Below the pieces are notes generated by a model. That model saw only the letters and a program-made list of their open reading frames with translations. It was not told where the DNA came from and did not search any database. A DNA stretch of 64,000 nucleotides from Hirsutella rhossiliensis (lineage: Eukaryota > Ascomycota > Sordariomycetes > Hypocreales > Ophiocordycipitaceae): the NCBI RefSeq assembly GCF_020360975.1, contig NW_025408676.1, positions 868,001 through 932,000 on the forward strand. The letters run 5' to 3'. This document shows, piece by piece, positions 32,949 through 45,130 of this stretch. A program made the translations under genes and the position numbers. Numbering within the stretch: position 1 is the first letter of the stretch; every line of letters begins with the position of its first letter.

Positions 32949-35900
32949 ACAATAGGCCCCCAACACTAACAACTCGCGACAGGAGGACGATCCGAGTTCT
33001 CCAGGCCAACGTGGCCAAAATAGGGGCCTATCATAGCATAGCCCTACGACTAGCGGAAGCAGAAAACTACGACGTCGTGCTCATCCAGGAACCGAACGTT
33101 TGGATAGAAAAAGAAGGCGGAGCCTGCAGGACCCAGACGCACCGCTCCTTCCACGCATTCGCCCCAGAACGCGCCTGGGAACCGGATCAGGCCCCGAGTG
33201 ATCTCGTATGTCCGGAACCACCCAGATATACGGGCAGAGCAACTCTGCCCCGCCCCTACGCGTGATATCCTGTGGCTCCGGGTAAACAGCACCCTTATTA
33301 TCAACTTCTATCGACACGCGAAGACACCCGAGCCACTCGACTACCTCCTCCACCAGCAGGACGTCCCCGAGAGATGCCTCATCGCGGGCGACTTCAACGC
33401 CTGTCATTTCTCCTGGCAGCCTGGAGCCCGGAGTGCGAGGAACGGAAGGACATCGCCCAGTGGGCGGCCGACAAGGGCTCGGACTGCTCACCACGCCAGG
33501 CGAGGCCACACACGCCCGCGGAAATACCATTGATCTAGCCTTGCCAATATCCCTCTGCGGACGCGCTTATCGAAGAGCACCTTCATACCGGCTCGGACCA
33601 TTACACGATCAGCATTACGCTCCCGGCGGATTCCCCAAGGACGATAGCTAGACCAAGGGTAAGCTCCGAGGAAGAAATGAAGCGATTCGAGGAACTTGTG
33701 CGGGCTGGGGCCACAGCACTACCCCGGCTGGCCGTTGAGCCCAGAGGCCTGGAGAGGCTGGCCGAGGCGCTGTCTCGCCTACTCCAAGAGGCGGCCGACG
33801 CAGCGGGCCGACGGCCCAGGAAGAACGCGAGAGGCACCCCATGGTGGAACGATCAGTGCGCGGTGCAGCGGCCGAACTAAGAGCTATGCGGCGGATCTAC
33901 CCCACAGGGCACGGCAGAGAGGTCCAGACTGCCCGGCGGGAGCTGCGCCGGGCGGTACGGCGGGCTAAGAGACATTTCTGGCAGACTGTTCTAGAAGGCG
34001 CCGAGAGCAACCAGGATATCTATAAGATCATGCGGTGGTCGAGGAAACCGAGCCCGTCCCGGCCCCCGCCTATACAGGTAGGCGACCAGGTCTTCGAGAC
34101 CCAGACGGAAAAGGCAAACGCGCTCCGAGTCGAGATCCTAGAAAGGCGCGGGGCCGCGGACGACATCCCGGACCCCTGGGCCCCAGAGGTGCTGGCCCCA
34201 GGAGGACTCTCGACTGCAGCGTCACGCTCGCGGATGCGGCATGCGCCTGCACCTCTACGGGCAACACCTCCCGGGGATCGACGGCATCACGGTCCGAATG
34301 ATCCGTCGCGTCTGGATCCCCATCGGCAAGGCGGGGAGGAACTATATGAAGGCTGCCTACACGTGGGCTACCACCCCGCCTGTTTCCGCGCAGCAGAGGT
34401 CGTAATGATCCCTAAGCCTGGCAAGAGGGACCTGTCTATTCCGAGAGGCTGGAGGCCGATTTCTCTCCTAGCTTGCCTCGGCAAGGGACTCGAACGCCTA
34501 ATAGCCCGGCGCCAGCCTGGGCTGCGATCACACAACGAGTCATCCACAGCCAGCATGCGGGTGCCCTGCCCAAACGTTCAGCGCTCGACCTAGCGCTAGC
34601 ATTGCTCCACGACGCGGAGACGGCCCTCACCGAGGGGAAAGTCGCCACGCTAATCACGATGGATATACAGGGCGCCTTTGACACGGTTCTGCGGAACCGG
34701 CTCCTCCTACGCCTACGGGAACAGGGCTGGCCAACAAACCTGGTCCGGTGGGCAGGCTGCTTTATGGAGCAGAGATCGGCCAGAATACGGCTCGAGGATA
34801 TAACGACGCCGACAACCCCCCTGACGTGCGGGCTGCCACAGGGCTCCCCGGCCTCCCGATTCTCTTCCTCCTCTATACAGTGCCCATCTACTCGACAGGG
34901 GAACCGAACTCGCGCTTCGGCTACGCAGATGACGTGGCCACCCTGATCCGGGGCCGGTCCTACAGGAGACGGCCGCCCGGGCCACGCGCGCCGCGGGTGA
35001 GCTCATCCAGTGGGGAGCCGATAATGGCGTAGTGTTCGACCCGGGCAAGACAGAAGTCATCCACTTCACGAGACCGAGATACAAAGGGGACCTGCCGTCG
35101 GTCTGGCACGGGTCCGTAGAAAAGGAGCCACAGCAGGACCTGCGCTGGCTCGGCGTCTGGTACGACAGAAAGCTCTCATTCCGCACGCATGTGGAGAAGT
35201 GGGCCGCGAAGGCGATGACGGCCGCAGGGTTCCTCCAGAACCTCTCAAACACCCGGCGCGGAATCCCTCCCCGGTCGACACGGCATGCGGTCACGGCCTG
35301 CGTCCTCCCGATCCTTTATACGGCGCCCATGTATGGTACCCGGGGGCGCTTCGGCCTGTGTGGGGGACTGCCCGCTTAGTTCCGTCGCGGATCACCTACC
35401 TGAAGAATAGGATCCAGCTGACCTTAAACGTCGCAATGCGCGCTATCGCGCCCGTCTGGTGTACCATGCCGATTGTGGCCCTCCACCGAGAGACCGGCAT
35501 CCCCCCTGCCACGCTGCTCCTCGCAGACGCCCAGAGACGCGCCGCGGTCCGTCTACGCTCCTAGATGAGCGGCACCCCTGACCCCGTATGAGCATCCTCC
35601 CAACGCCTGGCCGGGAGCTAATGAAGAGGCACGGTATGCGGCCCCTCGCGCGGCCCAGAAGCAGCACGCCTCGAGACTCCTGCGTCTTCACCAAATGACG
35701 GCCCATGCTCCGAGGCCCCGACTTCTCCCCCCAGCACCCCCTCAGCCCGACCCGACAGGGGGCGTAGACAAAACGCAGGCGGCTCGAGACTTCCACTCGT
35801 GGCTCCGGGTATGCCCTGAAGATACCCTCATCGTCTACACTGACGGCTCGCAGAGCGAAGACGGCGCCTGCGGGTATGGGTACTCAGTGTGGCTAGGCCC

Positions 35901-36540
35901 CAGCGAAGTGACCTACGGCAGCGGTCGGGTCCTACTCGCTGAGGTCTACGACGCAGAGGTGGAAGGCGCCCTCGAGGGGCTTCGAGCGGCACTCACGTGG
36001 TCCCCCAGAACCCCGGACCAGCAGTGGCCGATAGTCGTCTGCCTTGATAACACTGCGGCTATAAGAGCCATACGAGGCAGCCCATCGATCTCGTCGCAAG
36101 CGGCTGCGGAGAAGTTCGCTGAGGCCGCGGCTCGACACGGAGATGTCAGCACGCGTTGGTGCCCCGGCCATACGGGGATCGCCGGCAACGAGCGGGCCGA
36201 CCAGCTAGCAAAGGAGGGCTGCCGGGCCGAGGGTCCGGACAGATCGCCGACCTACGCGAACATCAAGAGACAGGCCAAGGCTGCGGCCAGGCGCGACTTC
36301 CAGGACTGGTGGGCCGCGGGGCCCTGAGCAGCTACAAGAGCCTAGAGCTCAAGGCCTCGCTCGGGTGCCCCCGAGCTGCACACCAAACGAGAGCACCTCC
36401 ATCACCTGCTCGCTGCGAGGAGCGGGCACGGGGACTTCGCCGACTACCACGAGAGGTTTAACCACGAAGAGGCCCGGATCGAATGCTCTTGCGGGAGGAG
36501 AAAATCACCGACACACCCCTTCTACTGCCGGAAGGTAGGT
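32945..36540 (+). pseudogene. LINE ORF2: endonuclease, reverse transcriptase, RNase H, CCHC (frameshifted)
   Basis: ATG 32945 overlaps the ORF1 stop as ATGA. Endonuclease: RVLQANVAKIGAYH, VVLIQEP, then after a break RCLIAGDFNACHFSW. RT: EVVMIPKPGKRD, WRPISLLACLGKGLERL, then in another frame ITMDIQGAFDTV, TCGLPQGSPAS and FGYADDV (about 34917-34937). RNase H: LIVYTDGSQSEDGACG, WCPGHTGIAGNERADQLA (35833-36215), intact in one frame. The extreme C-terminus has a CXC..H..C knuckle (CSCGRRKSPTHPFYC). At least six frame breaks occur between 33265 and 35695. Confidence 0.85.
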
Positions 36541-36726
36541 ACTCGACACCGCCTAAGGCTAGCCCCCACGGCGGGCAAGGCTATCAACCAGGCACTAGGA
36601 AGGGGATTTGACCGGTTCCTCGGGCTAGTAACGGAGGCAGAATTCTTTGATCGGATCTGCCACCGCCACTAGCTCGAGGCAACCCTCCAACCTAATATGT
36701 ACAACTCTCTTTTCTATGTTTTCTGC

Positions 36727-36751
36727 CCGTAGGCTCCCTGTGGGCCTACGG
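36727..36751 (+). other. Hairpin in LINE 3' UTR
   Basis: CCGTAGGC at 36727-36734 pairs with GCCTACGG at 36744-36751 across a 9-nt loop. LINE reverse transcriptases often recognise 3' stem-loops; this is a candidate. Confidence 0.6.
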
Positions 36752-37027
36752 CCCAGCTGACTGCGTGGGCTTTCTCAGTCACCCGGCTCTGACCGAAGAC
36801 TGACTAATATTACGGCTTCGCCGCCGTGCCCGGAACCCGCTGACGGGGGAAGGGACCTGAGAATCCGAGCGGCCACAGAGTCCAAGAATTGCTAGATAGG
36901 GGAGTAGAAGTAAGGAACGCGCGACGGGTCTCCGACGAGCATCCCCATCTTGTACTATACCTAGCCTAGCACGTCTTTTGCCCTTATAGGGATGTCCCAG
37001 ACGGTAATCAATACTACTACTACTACT

Positions 37028-37041
37028 ACCACTAGAACTCC
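37028..37041 (+). repeat. Right target-site duplication of the LINE
   Basis: An exact copy of 32285-32298, directly after the (TAC)n tail. Confidence 0.85.
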
Positions 37042-37514
37042 GAGGGAGCCGCTTTTCGAAGCTGGCATTTTCTGAACTACGTACGCTCTCTACGCCCGTG
37101 GTAGTATAGTGAGCTTTCTCCGTTGTTATATCTTTTCTTAAAACCTCGTTAGCTTAAAGCGTGATTTACGGTCTAGATATCTTTCTTTCCCACCCCTTAT
37201 CAACTTCACTCTCTCACACCCTTGTTCGTAAATATTACTGTCTTATTGTGACAAAAAGCGCGACTTAATGCAGTATCTGCGAAGCTAGTTACAGCAGAGA
37301 CACCATTTACAAGATCTATCGAGAGATGGGGGCCTAGGCAAAGCTTCATATCAGATGAAGGATAACTAACATTCGTCTTTGAGAAAGCGCTCATTAAAAC
37401 ATCAACTAATCAAAAGAGGCGATGAAAGACAAAGCCATTGCATTCGAACATCTTTTCCTTTAGACTCCTGGTAGAGTAAAGCCACTAGCCTTGGGCCAGG
37501 TGCCCATCTTACCG
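37042..37514. other. AT-richer intergenic stretch
   Basis: No gene recognised. This is the right flank of the LINE. Confidence 0.5.
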
Positions 37515-39090
37515 GGATCACCTCCAATTCGAGATAAAAATGCCAATGGCGGGGATTACACCATCTAGGACGAAGAACTGGTACCAGAACGGCGGGAAGA
37601 TATTTTTGTTCGGTGTCGCGGTTACTTTACACGTCTTCCCTGAGCACGAGACTTTCGAGAAGATGGTGCATGCGCCCATTGAGTTACCGTGGGTGCTAGA
37701 CACGGAGCCTGGGAGCGAGACCTTTATGTCCCCGTTTTATGCTGCTTCATTGAGTTTAAAGAAAATAATATCGTTATACAACCATTAAACATTGTGTACC
37801 TCGAATTTAGGGCGCAGCTTGCTCTAAGAAGATACGGCGGCGTAAATATCTCGACGCGATACTTCTAGGAATTAACCTTATCCTCAGTTTCAGAGCCAGA
37901 GACTAATACCCGACCATTGATGAGGTTGATTGACTCAGAATGATATAGATGAGCTATTATTGTATTCGCCATAATAGTCATCCGCCAGGCAATAGGCGTA
38001 GCCGGGCTGTAAAGGACTGCATTGAGGTTAAGGCTGCTATCGTTATTAAAGTCGGTAAAGCCACGACGAGCTTCATTCATAATAATATATATGCCATCAG
38101 GTAGAGAGGCGATATAGGGCATAATGCGTTGAGAAGGCATATGCTCAATCGTCCACTCAAAATTAGGAGCATCCGAGTGGATGTTGTTTAGCGCGTTGCC
38201 GGTTATTAGGCCAGGCCCTCCGCAGATGATAATACTAATATGGTCCTTATATGGCACGTGTTGAGGAATTACAAGGGTCGTGCCTTGCAACGAATACATA
38301 AGGCCTCCCCCCGGGTTATTGACAGCGCCAGGGATCTTCTCAAAGGTCCTAGTCGCAGCGAATGTCTTCACGTTAAAGATACGGGCCTGGGTCCAATACG
38401 CAATAAAGATGCCTCCAGGGGGGAGGATGGCTAGAAAGGGGTAAACGTTTAAGGGTCATCGAGTTCTAGCCAATCCATATATAGAGGCTTGATCCCGGTT
38501 GGCGGTAGAAATTCGAGGGTTTTAACGGGTTTGCCTCCCATTTCTCCGCTAACGACAAGGACAGAACCGGTAGCCATATTCATAGCCGAGGTATACCAGC
38601 GGCCATCCTGAAGTTTAAAAGTCTTGCTGTCCCCTTGCCAGTCGTTCTTGGACGCCGTCCAGCATATAAAAGCGGACATCATAGGAGTGAACGCCCCCAT
38701 TACCCCCGATGCTTAGCTTCCGTCCTGCCTTATCCGGTAGGGTTACGCCTGCAGAACAGAAGAGAGTCACAGGCCCCGCCGATAAGGAATTGATAGAATC
38801 CAGCCTCAGGAGAACCCCTGGTGGTACCAATCACCGACCCTGCATGCCAGGTTGATGGTCGGCGATGCGATCGCGCCGACCGCCCAGATGGCTGCCAGTA
38901 CCCAAGCTCTCGAACTTTACCACGGATGTGAGAAAGGGGGGTTTGAACAACTGGGCCAAGTAATCTTTGTAGGTAAGAGATTGAGTGGCAGTGAGGAAGA
39001 CAAGCCAAATGAATCCAGCATCTTTATACTTGCTGAGCCGTCGCAGTCGAGCACACCAGGAAACCATTCGAGAGGCGATCTACGCTCTAG
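37515..39090 (-). pseudogene. Glyoxal oxidase (AA5, DUF1929) pseudogene
   Basis: Minus-strand blocks appear in family order: LFCSAGVTLPDKAGRKLSIGG, SYDVRFYMLDG, DGRWYTSAMNMATGSVLVV, PTGIKPLYMDWLE, YPFLAILPPGGIFIAYW, IPGAVNNPGGGLMYSLQGT, VIPQHVPYKDHISIIICGG, RLYHSESINL-like HLYHSESINL, GRVLVSGSE, then after a stop KYRVEIFTPPYLL. The C-terminal DUF1929 strand block (37518-37703) follows. These enzymes are secreted copper-radical oxidases that make hydrogen peroxide from aldehydes. The motif Cys, Tyr and His regions are partly visible. Frameshifts near 38830 and 38700, stops near 38450 and 37866, and AT drift show it is dead. Confidence 0.8.
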
Positions 39091-39456
39091 TTAGAGACAG
39101 TTTTAGATTGTCGCCACTTTTCCGCCCCGGTGTCACAATCTGGAGGCCTTGAATATTGGGACACCCAAAGGCATGAAAAACGGCCCCCCCAGCCTCATTC
39201 AGCATAAGGACAATCAGGTCCTGTGCTCGTATACATTACATGTACGCCTTGAAGAAGAGGTTCGGTCGATCCGTTAAAGAAATACGAGTTATAGCGGTAT
39301 CTAGACCTTGGTCTTTCCTCTGAAAACAAGCCATGGCTCCTGGATAGGCATTCGCGAGATACGTCTGTGGTATTGCTACCGTGCCCTTAAAGTCTTAGTT
39401 TAAAAATATCTCTAATAGAATAAACAATCTCCACACTCTTCATCATAAAAGAAATC

Positions 39457-39786
39457 ATGGTCTATCACCTTAAGCGCGCTAAGGGAGCAGAGAAGCCACA
39501 ATTCCTACAGGGCTACACATTGTTAAGCGGACCAAGGTTAAAGACGCGCAAGGTTGCCGAGACTTCTATAGTGGATAAAGTAATTACCGGCAATATCAAA
39601 GCGCTTTTACTGGTCAATATCCCTGTAGATGGCATCGTCGATCCCTTGGCGCACTCAAAGGGATGGAACATCATGACGAGCGAGCAGAGGCACCTCCGCT
39701 TGAAGACCAAGTTGAAAAACGGCCCTCTGAAATGTACACAAGAGCAAAAGCTTCTGGAGGAAATAAAAGTTCATTTAATAACCTAG
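39457..39786 (+). CDS. Small open frame, hypothetical (doubtful)
   Basis: A 109-aa lysine-rich open frame (MVYHLKRAKGAEKPQFL) without signal peptide, domain or known relative. It sits in decayed surroundings and could be a chance frame or the remnant of a larger gene. No splice or promoter evidence. Confidence 0.25.
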   Translation: MVYHLKRAKGAEKPQFLQGYTLLSGPRLKTRKVAETSIVDKVITGNIKALLLVNIPVDGIVDPLAHSKGWNIMTSEQRHLRLKTKLKNGPLKCTQEQKLLEEIKVHLIT

Positions 39787-42241
39787 ACTAAAAAAGGAAA
39801 AGACAATCGTTAAGCTAGCATCTCACTAGGCTTTGTCGCTCATCCTATGTTTAAGGGGTCTGCTAAGAAACCTAATAGAAATCGTATCTTGTCGCGTCCA
39901 TTCCAACCTACTAAAGTAGCAAGTGGTCAACACACTTTGTAGTGAGACTGTCCACTGCACCCTAGACAAGGAAACACTATCAGAATTGAGCATGAATTTC
40001 TCAGGTCTCGGATATATCTACAGGGACGTCAGCCCAGCAGGACGAGCCAACTCTCTCACAAAGGGCTTTTGGCGGTAGCCCGATGTCTCGCAGCTGGTAG
40101 TACTGCATGCCGAGTGTCTCGACAAGAAGGGGTTCACTCGTCTGGCCTTTTGGGGTTGTTCAAGATTTGGATTCACTGCTTCGTACGCTCTTCGATCCGT
40201 TCTACGTAGCATAGAAGCACTACGCATCTACGCGAGACTACAGACGAGCTAATGGCACTCGGCAAGGCCAACCAGAGTCTCTGCCGCATCATCTGAGACT
40301 GTCTCGAAGCGAAACAACACTACTCTCGGCTCACGGGGCGGAAGGGCAGGCTGTTGCTTCTTAGATCTAAGACTAGGTATCTCGATGCAAGTTAGTGTGA
40401 GAGCGTCGGGACTCGGGTGAGTCTTGAGACCTTTGTCCTTATCAATTAGCATTGCATCTGCTTCTATCGGGGCATTCAAGCCCTTACCTGGCCAACTCTA
40501 TATCTGGCCGACTTGATAGGTTGATTATGGCATTGACGAGCATCTTTCTTTGTATCGGCACTTGTGGGAAGTTCGTATTCGTACTGGTTAAAAGCAAATG
40601 ACAGGCAGGGGCATATCTCACGGGCTGCACAAGGTCGGTTAACAAGGACACATGTAGATTTTGCGTCGATATTGATACGCATGAACGATTGAGGAATTCG
40701 TTTGGATGTCTGGCCATGCCTGTGTGCACGAGCTGCACGACGACGGAGGACAGAGGACCTCAAGGCACAGCTTATAGCATTCAACGGTTATTCTTCCCAA
40801 TGCCCCTTGGCGATGAGTTCTTCCAATCTGACGGGCGTTGCTGGTGTCTGTTCTACAGTGCTGTAGGCAGGGAACTTCCGTACCTTGGTCCATACCGACG
40901 GAACACTCTCTCTCCTCCCCTTCCCCTTTTCCTCGATCGAGACACAAACGGCCCTCTTGAAAAATCTAACAGAGCTCGCCTCCTATTCATCTACAGCTCC
41001 GATGTAGGTAGTGCTCCTATTTCGTATCAGAACTCAATCCAGCCATGTTGCCTACTCCAACGTCGGTTTCCAAGAGCATCCGTCTGATGGCCGGCAATAA
41101 GCTAGGTAGCAGTGAGCCTCCTATAGAGTCGTCCCTGATTTAATCGTATCTGCTGTAGTTGCTCCAAGTCTCGCAAAGAGGCATGAAATAACGATTAAGC
41201 GAGACCGGCCAGAAAAACACTGGAATCAAGGGTCCCTATACTCCTGGAGACCTGATTAACAACGTAGCTAGCCAGGCAATAAAACGGATAGAAAACAGGA
41301 TCAATTTACATTGTACTACTCATCCTAAGCGTGTCGTTTCCCTCCTCCCTTGCCCTTTGCCTCGGGTGAATACTAAATGCACTTGCTAGCTTAGATGTCG
41401 GAAATAGCGAATGTCTAAAACGTGTCAGCGCAAGAGGCGAGAGTGTCTAGACGAGCTCCTACGTCTCCTCGCAGAGCTTTTAATGTCCCCGAGGGAAGAG
41501 TCAGCTGGTGGAACCCGCTGTTCAAAGAGACCATACTCGTGGCCACCGCCGCGGTTGAGCTGAGAAAGATTTTGTGGCGTCATGGCTCCAGCATATGGCA
41601 GAGTCTCCGAGCCGGGAGTTGGATACCGGCCACGAGCGTCTCAATCTCCTCCTTGTCTAAATAGAGTCGCTTGAAGCTTTTTGCTTTTGCGCGAGCTTGA
41701 CCCGTTCTAGGATCTGGCAGCGGGTACCATCTGAGAGGCCCGTGAACACACCTCGATGTCAAAAAGGGAAGAGGCTTGAAGCTGTGCCGTAGTTTGACCC
41801 CGGCTACCAGCGAGAGAGGCGAGTATTAAGCCGTATTTCCCTTCCTGCATTTCGGTGTCTGAAAGCAAGTCTTGTAGATCATGGAGCGTCGTCTCCACAC
41901 CTTGCGTTCAGTTGTTGGTCCAGAGTTCATCGTCGACATCTAGTACTCGTTCGTTGAATACGGGAACCGTGAGACTTTGGCCGACGTGCACCTGCGTAGG
42001 CGTCCGTTACCAAGCGCCTTGCAGTTGGATCTGTGCCTTGCAATCGCCCTTGATCTTGAGGCACTACATATCCATGGCCAACGTCGGTTGGTGGCTGGGA
42101 CTTTTGACATGTGACTGTTAGAATATACCCTGCTCGTTCCGCTACTTGTCTGCTTCTGTCTAAACCTTCTTTAACTCCCTTCATCTCCATAACCAGCACT
42201 CAGCCATGGCTTCCCTGGTAAGCCGTATCCCATAGTCCGAC
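39787..42241. other. Decayed gene-poor stretch
   Basis: Only short fragments on the minus strand, for example 40249-40479 (REPRVVLFRFETVSDDAAET) and 41580-41898 (EIETLVAGIQLPARRL), which look like broken coding sequence but cannot be assigned. No RNA gene seen. Confidence 0.4.
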
Positions 42242-43003
42242 TTGAAACTGGTACTGATAAGCCTACAACTAGTCTTTGATTTCCAGTCACAAACCCTTTG
42301 CGGTCGGGGCGGCCCTGTGTCTTTTCTATCTCACTTCTACTTTGAAAATGTGATTGCCCTGGCCCTTAAAAGGGGAAATCTCCAACGGTTACCGCGAAAC
42401 ATTATCCTAAAAAAAATGAACGCCGACCATGAAGCTCTTTTCGAGACAGAGAAGCGCTGTTACGATAAGCTACACCATCTTTAGGGTCGTTTTATTCCTG
42501 GGTAATATGGTCTCGCCAATATGGACGGGACGCCAGCTCTCGTCCTTTCTAACTTTGGGGGAATCACGATGCTTGATGAACGAATGCCCTCACTTGCTGA
42601 AGGCAGCTTGCTCGAGAAGCTAAGAGAGCCGTTAGAGGCAATTAGGGCTGCAGGCGTCTTGTTCTAAGATATCAGTCTTACCAACATGCATTATTGTACT
42701 GGGGGAGTATTTCAGGTCTTAGATTTCGAACTAGTTAAGATGGACCAACCGGTTGACCGCCCGACCGTGAAAGAAGACGTTAGTTTGCAGGTCAAAAGCC
42801 TGGTCGATCTTTATCAGGAACGACAAGCCGCAACCAGGGAACTTCAGTTTCTCTGGAAACAACAATCTCCCATTAACCAATGGAGATCCTCACAGGAAGA
42901 GGTGGTATCGTCAGTGGAACCAAATTCCCTAGGACGAAAGTCTGAGTCTATTACTATAAACGGTACTAGTTGGCAGGCAGGTGGCATGGGTAAAGAGCGT
43001 TAG
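42242..43003 (+). pseudogene. Fungal protein-kinase-like domain, pseudogene
   Basis: FETEKRCYDKLHHL, stop, GRFIPG, stop and frameshift, then TPALVLSNFGGITML, LLEKLREPLEAIRAAGVLF, stop, DISLTNMHYCTGGVFQVLDFELV. The last block is the kinase catalytic loop and DFG-like region of the small kinase-like proteins common in fungi (usual HxDIKLDN..VxDLE/DFE). The HRD His/Asp is at or next to the stop at about 42666. A C-terminal 105-codon frame remains open. At least three lesions, so not functional. Confidence 0.65.
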
Positions 43004-43237
43004 GAAAGAGGGTTCTCCAGCCCGAACATTGTTTGTCCCAACGGCTGTCCAGAGCTCTTAATAGTCCAGACTTTTTAGAGGGCTAATAATCCAATCTGCT
43101 TCGTCGTCTTTGCCGTTGCTTTTTTCTCCGCGTCACTCCACACGTCGAACGCATCGGTGGCGACGGGCTGTCCGCCCCATGCCAAGGTTAAGTCGCCCAC
43201 TGCCTACGCTACCTAATAGGCAATAGTCAAGTGGCCA

Positions 43238-43440
43238 TCGAAACTATCGCCACTTACAACGTTGACTATTTGCCGTGCGTATAAATGGCCCGGAAGGTTC
43301 TCTTTCTCGTGTATTTAAAGTCGTCTAGTTCCCACTCGCTAGATAGAAAGTCGAGAGTCTCTCGTTGCCCGGTTCATTGGGGATCTTCTGCCCGATCGTT
43401 GTTCCGCCATCCATACTGTCTGTGTCAGTTGTTGTGTGAC
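43238..43440 (+). repeat. Diverged repeat, copy A
   Basis: It aligns by eye to 50365-50551: shared order ATCGCCA-TTA, GTTGACTAT/GTAGTCAAT, CGTGCG, a TATA-like segment, CCACTC, AGAAAGTC-AGAG, CTCGTT, CATCCAT-CTGTCTG-GTCA. Confidence 0.55.
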
Positions 43441-44989
43441 ACGGTTACTGACACCCCACCCCGCGCGCAGAGCTCCGTCATGACTCTGGGTCAGGGCCAC
43501 ACACACGTCCAGGTCGTGGCAGCTGAGACACTAGGCCACTATGTTCTGCTGCGGGTTTACGTAGTGCGGGCCACATTAATGCGGGATAACACGGTCCGAC
43601 AGTTATCCCTATAGACCTCCGGCCCGCTGTCAGCGGCATCGACAGATTCGGGTCGAGTATCTCGAGACTCCGAGCCCCATAGCTTTTCTCGGGCCGACAG
43701 CTAGAATAAATGGGGAACAGCCGGCTCAGCCCCACGATTTTCTGATCAAGGAGACTGCCGAAGTCGGCCGTCTTAGGCAAGATCAAGGTGGCTCCATTGC
43801 TCAGGCGCCTCCCATGCGGTGGCAACCGTGGCTATCGCCGTACAGGCGAGACCGGTATACACACTCCAGCAGATGCTTCGGCAAAGGGCTGTTGTACATG
43901 TATAGATCGTGCGACAAGGCGTCTTCACGTCTTGTCAGACTCCGTTGAGAGAACCACGACGACCCGCTTGGCCGGGCGGGGGCCCATGGTGCCCATCATG
44001 GCGTCTCGCCGACAGAGACGACGTAGCCGCAGCTCTGGGTCATTTTGCAGAACCTGCGAGCTACGGGATCGGCCCTGTGCGGAACCGCGTCTTCCTGCAA
44101 GCATGGAGAATCCTTATTACTTCTCTGGCTACCATTTGTGGCTGCTTGCCCTGGACGCCCTGAACAAAGAGCGCCAGCTCTGCGCTGGCCGATGGGCACG
44201 ACGGAGCAGCGTGCTTAGAGGACTTTCCGTATTAAAACATAATAAATCGTCAAGATAATTCAGCTCCTGGTAATCCGAAGAAAGACTCGCACCCTCCCTT
44301 ATTAGCCCGGCCCCTTGTCCCACCGTGTATATCATCTATCCACTCTACTGGCGCCGCTAGTGTATATAGTTGGACCGATCTATTTACCCCACTGGGGCTA
44401 CCAGAAGGGCTTATCCAACAGTTCAGCACAGTGGTTTGCCACCCATGGTTAGCTCCAATCCCCGGGTGGCTTGCTAAACCGGGCTACTCTGGGTCCTTTC
44501 TCCTCGGACGACTCCAACCAAGTATGCGGCGCATTTTAGGACAGGAGCGCATAAAGCTGTAAACCTAGGGTGCTCGGTGTATCACCAGATCCCTCCGTTT
44601 TTCGATGTAGATGACGGATAGCTCACGTAGACGTGAAATGGCATCGTCCTGAAGCCCACTCGTAGCAGGAGATACAGACAATTATCATCAAGCCGAAGTT
44701 GGCCGCTAAGCATTCCTGCCTGCAAGGTCCGGGGAACATCTGCCACAAGTCCCTGCCATCCGGAACGCATTACAGAATCGAATCGGACAAACGCATCTCC
44801 TTGCCTTGAATTCAAGCAGCGGGAAGCAGCCTGTGGGGCATTGATACACAATGCTACGTGCGTAGGTGTACTATGCAGTATAATGTTACTAGTTTTCAGC
44901 TGGCTTTGCTTACTCCTTATGCGCCGTATGCCTCTTCAGAATCACGACGTTGTGGGTCCAGTAACCTGTTTGCTCCCCAGCCAAATGGA

Positions 44990-44996
44990 TATAAAT
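44990..44996 (+). promoter_or_regulatory. TATA box of the 45131 gene
   Basis: TATAAAT, 135 bp upstream of the start codon. Confidence 0.5.
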
Positions 44997-45032
44997 TGAA
45001 AGAGATGCCCGTTGCAATGGTCGATCTTCAGT

Positions 45033-45091
45033 CATCAGACGACCACCATCCTCTCAGACCTTTCCATCATCAGACAACCACCATCGTCTCA
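45033..45091 (+). repeat. Tandem 24-bp duplication in the leader of the 45131 gene
   Basis: Units at 45033-45056 and 45068-45091 (CATCAGAC-ACCACCATC-TCTCA) match at 22 of 24 bases, 35 bp apart. Confidence 0.85.
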
Positions 45092-45130
45092 TTACCTGTT
45101 GAATAAACGAGCTTCTCCTTTTGCGCCACT

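Larger units (their letters stand above)
32299..37027 (+). mobile_element. Tad-like non-LTR retrotransposon (LINE), 5'-truncated
   Basis: A 4.7-kb element flanked by a 14-bp direct repeat and ending in a (TAC)n tail at 37012-37027. ORF1 zinc knuckles, then APE-type endonuclease, reverse transcriptase and RNase H, is the order of Tad1/I-like fungal LINEs. The element begins just before the ORF1 zinc knuckles, so most of ORF1 and the 5' UTR are missing, as expected when target-primed reverse transcription stops early. ORF2 has frameshifts, so it is inactive. Unlike the surroundings, it is GC-rich. Confidence 0.9.
43004..45032. other. Gene-poor stretch with an old repeat copy
   Basis: It contains one arm of a diverged repeat (43238-43440) and unassigned open frames (43285-43614, 43788-44258). 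The last 150 bp form the promoter of the small secreted protein gene at 45131. Confidence 0.45.
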
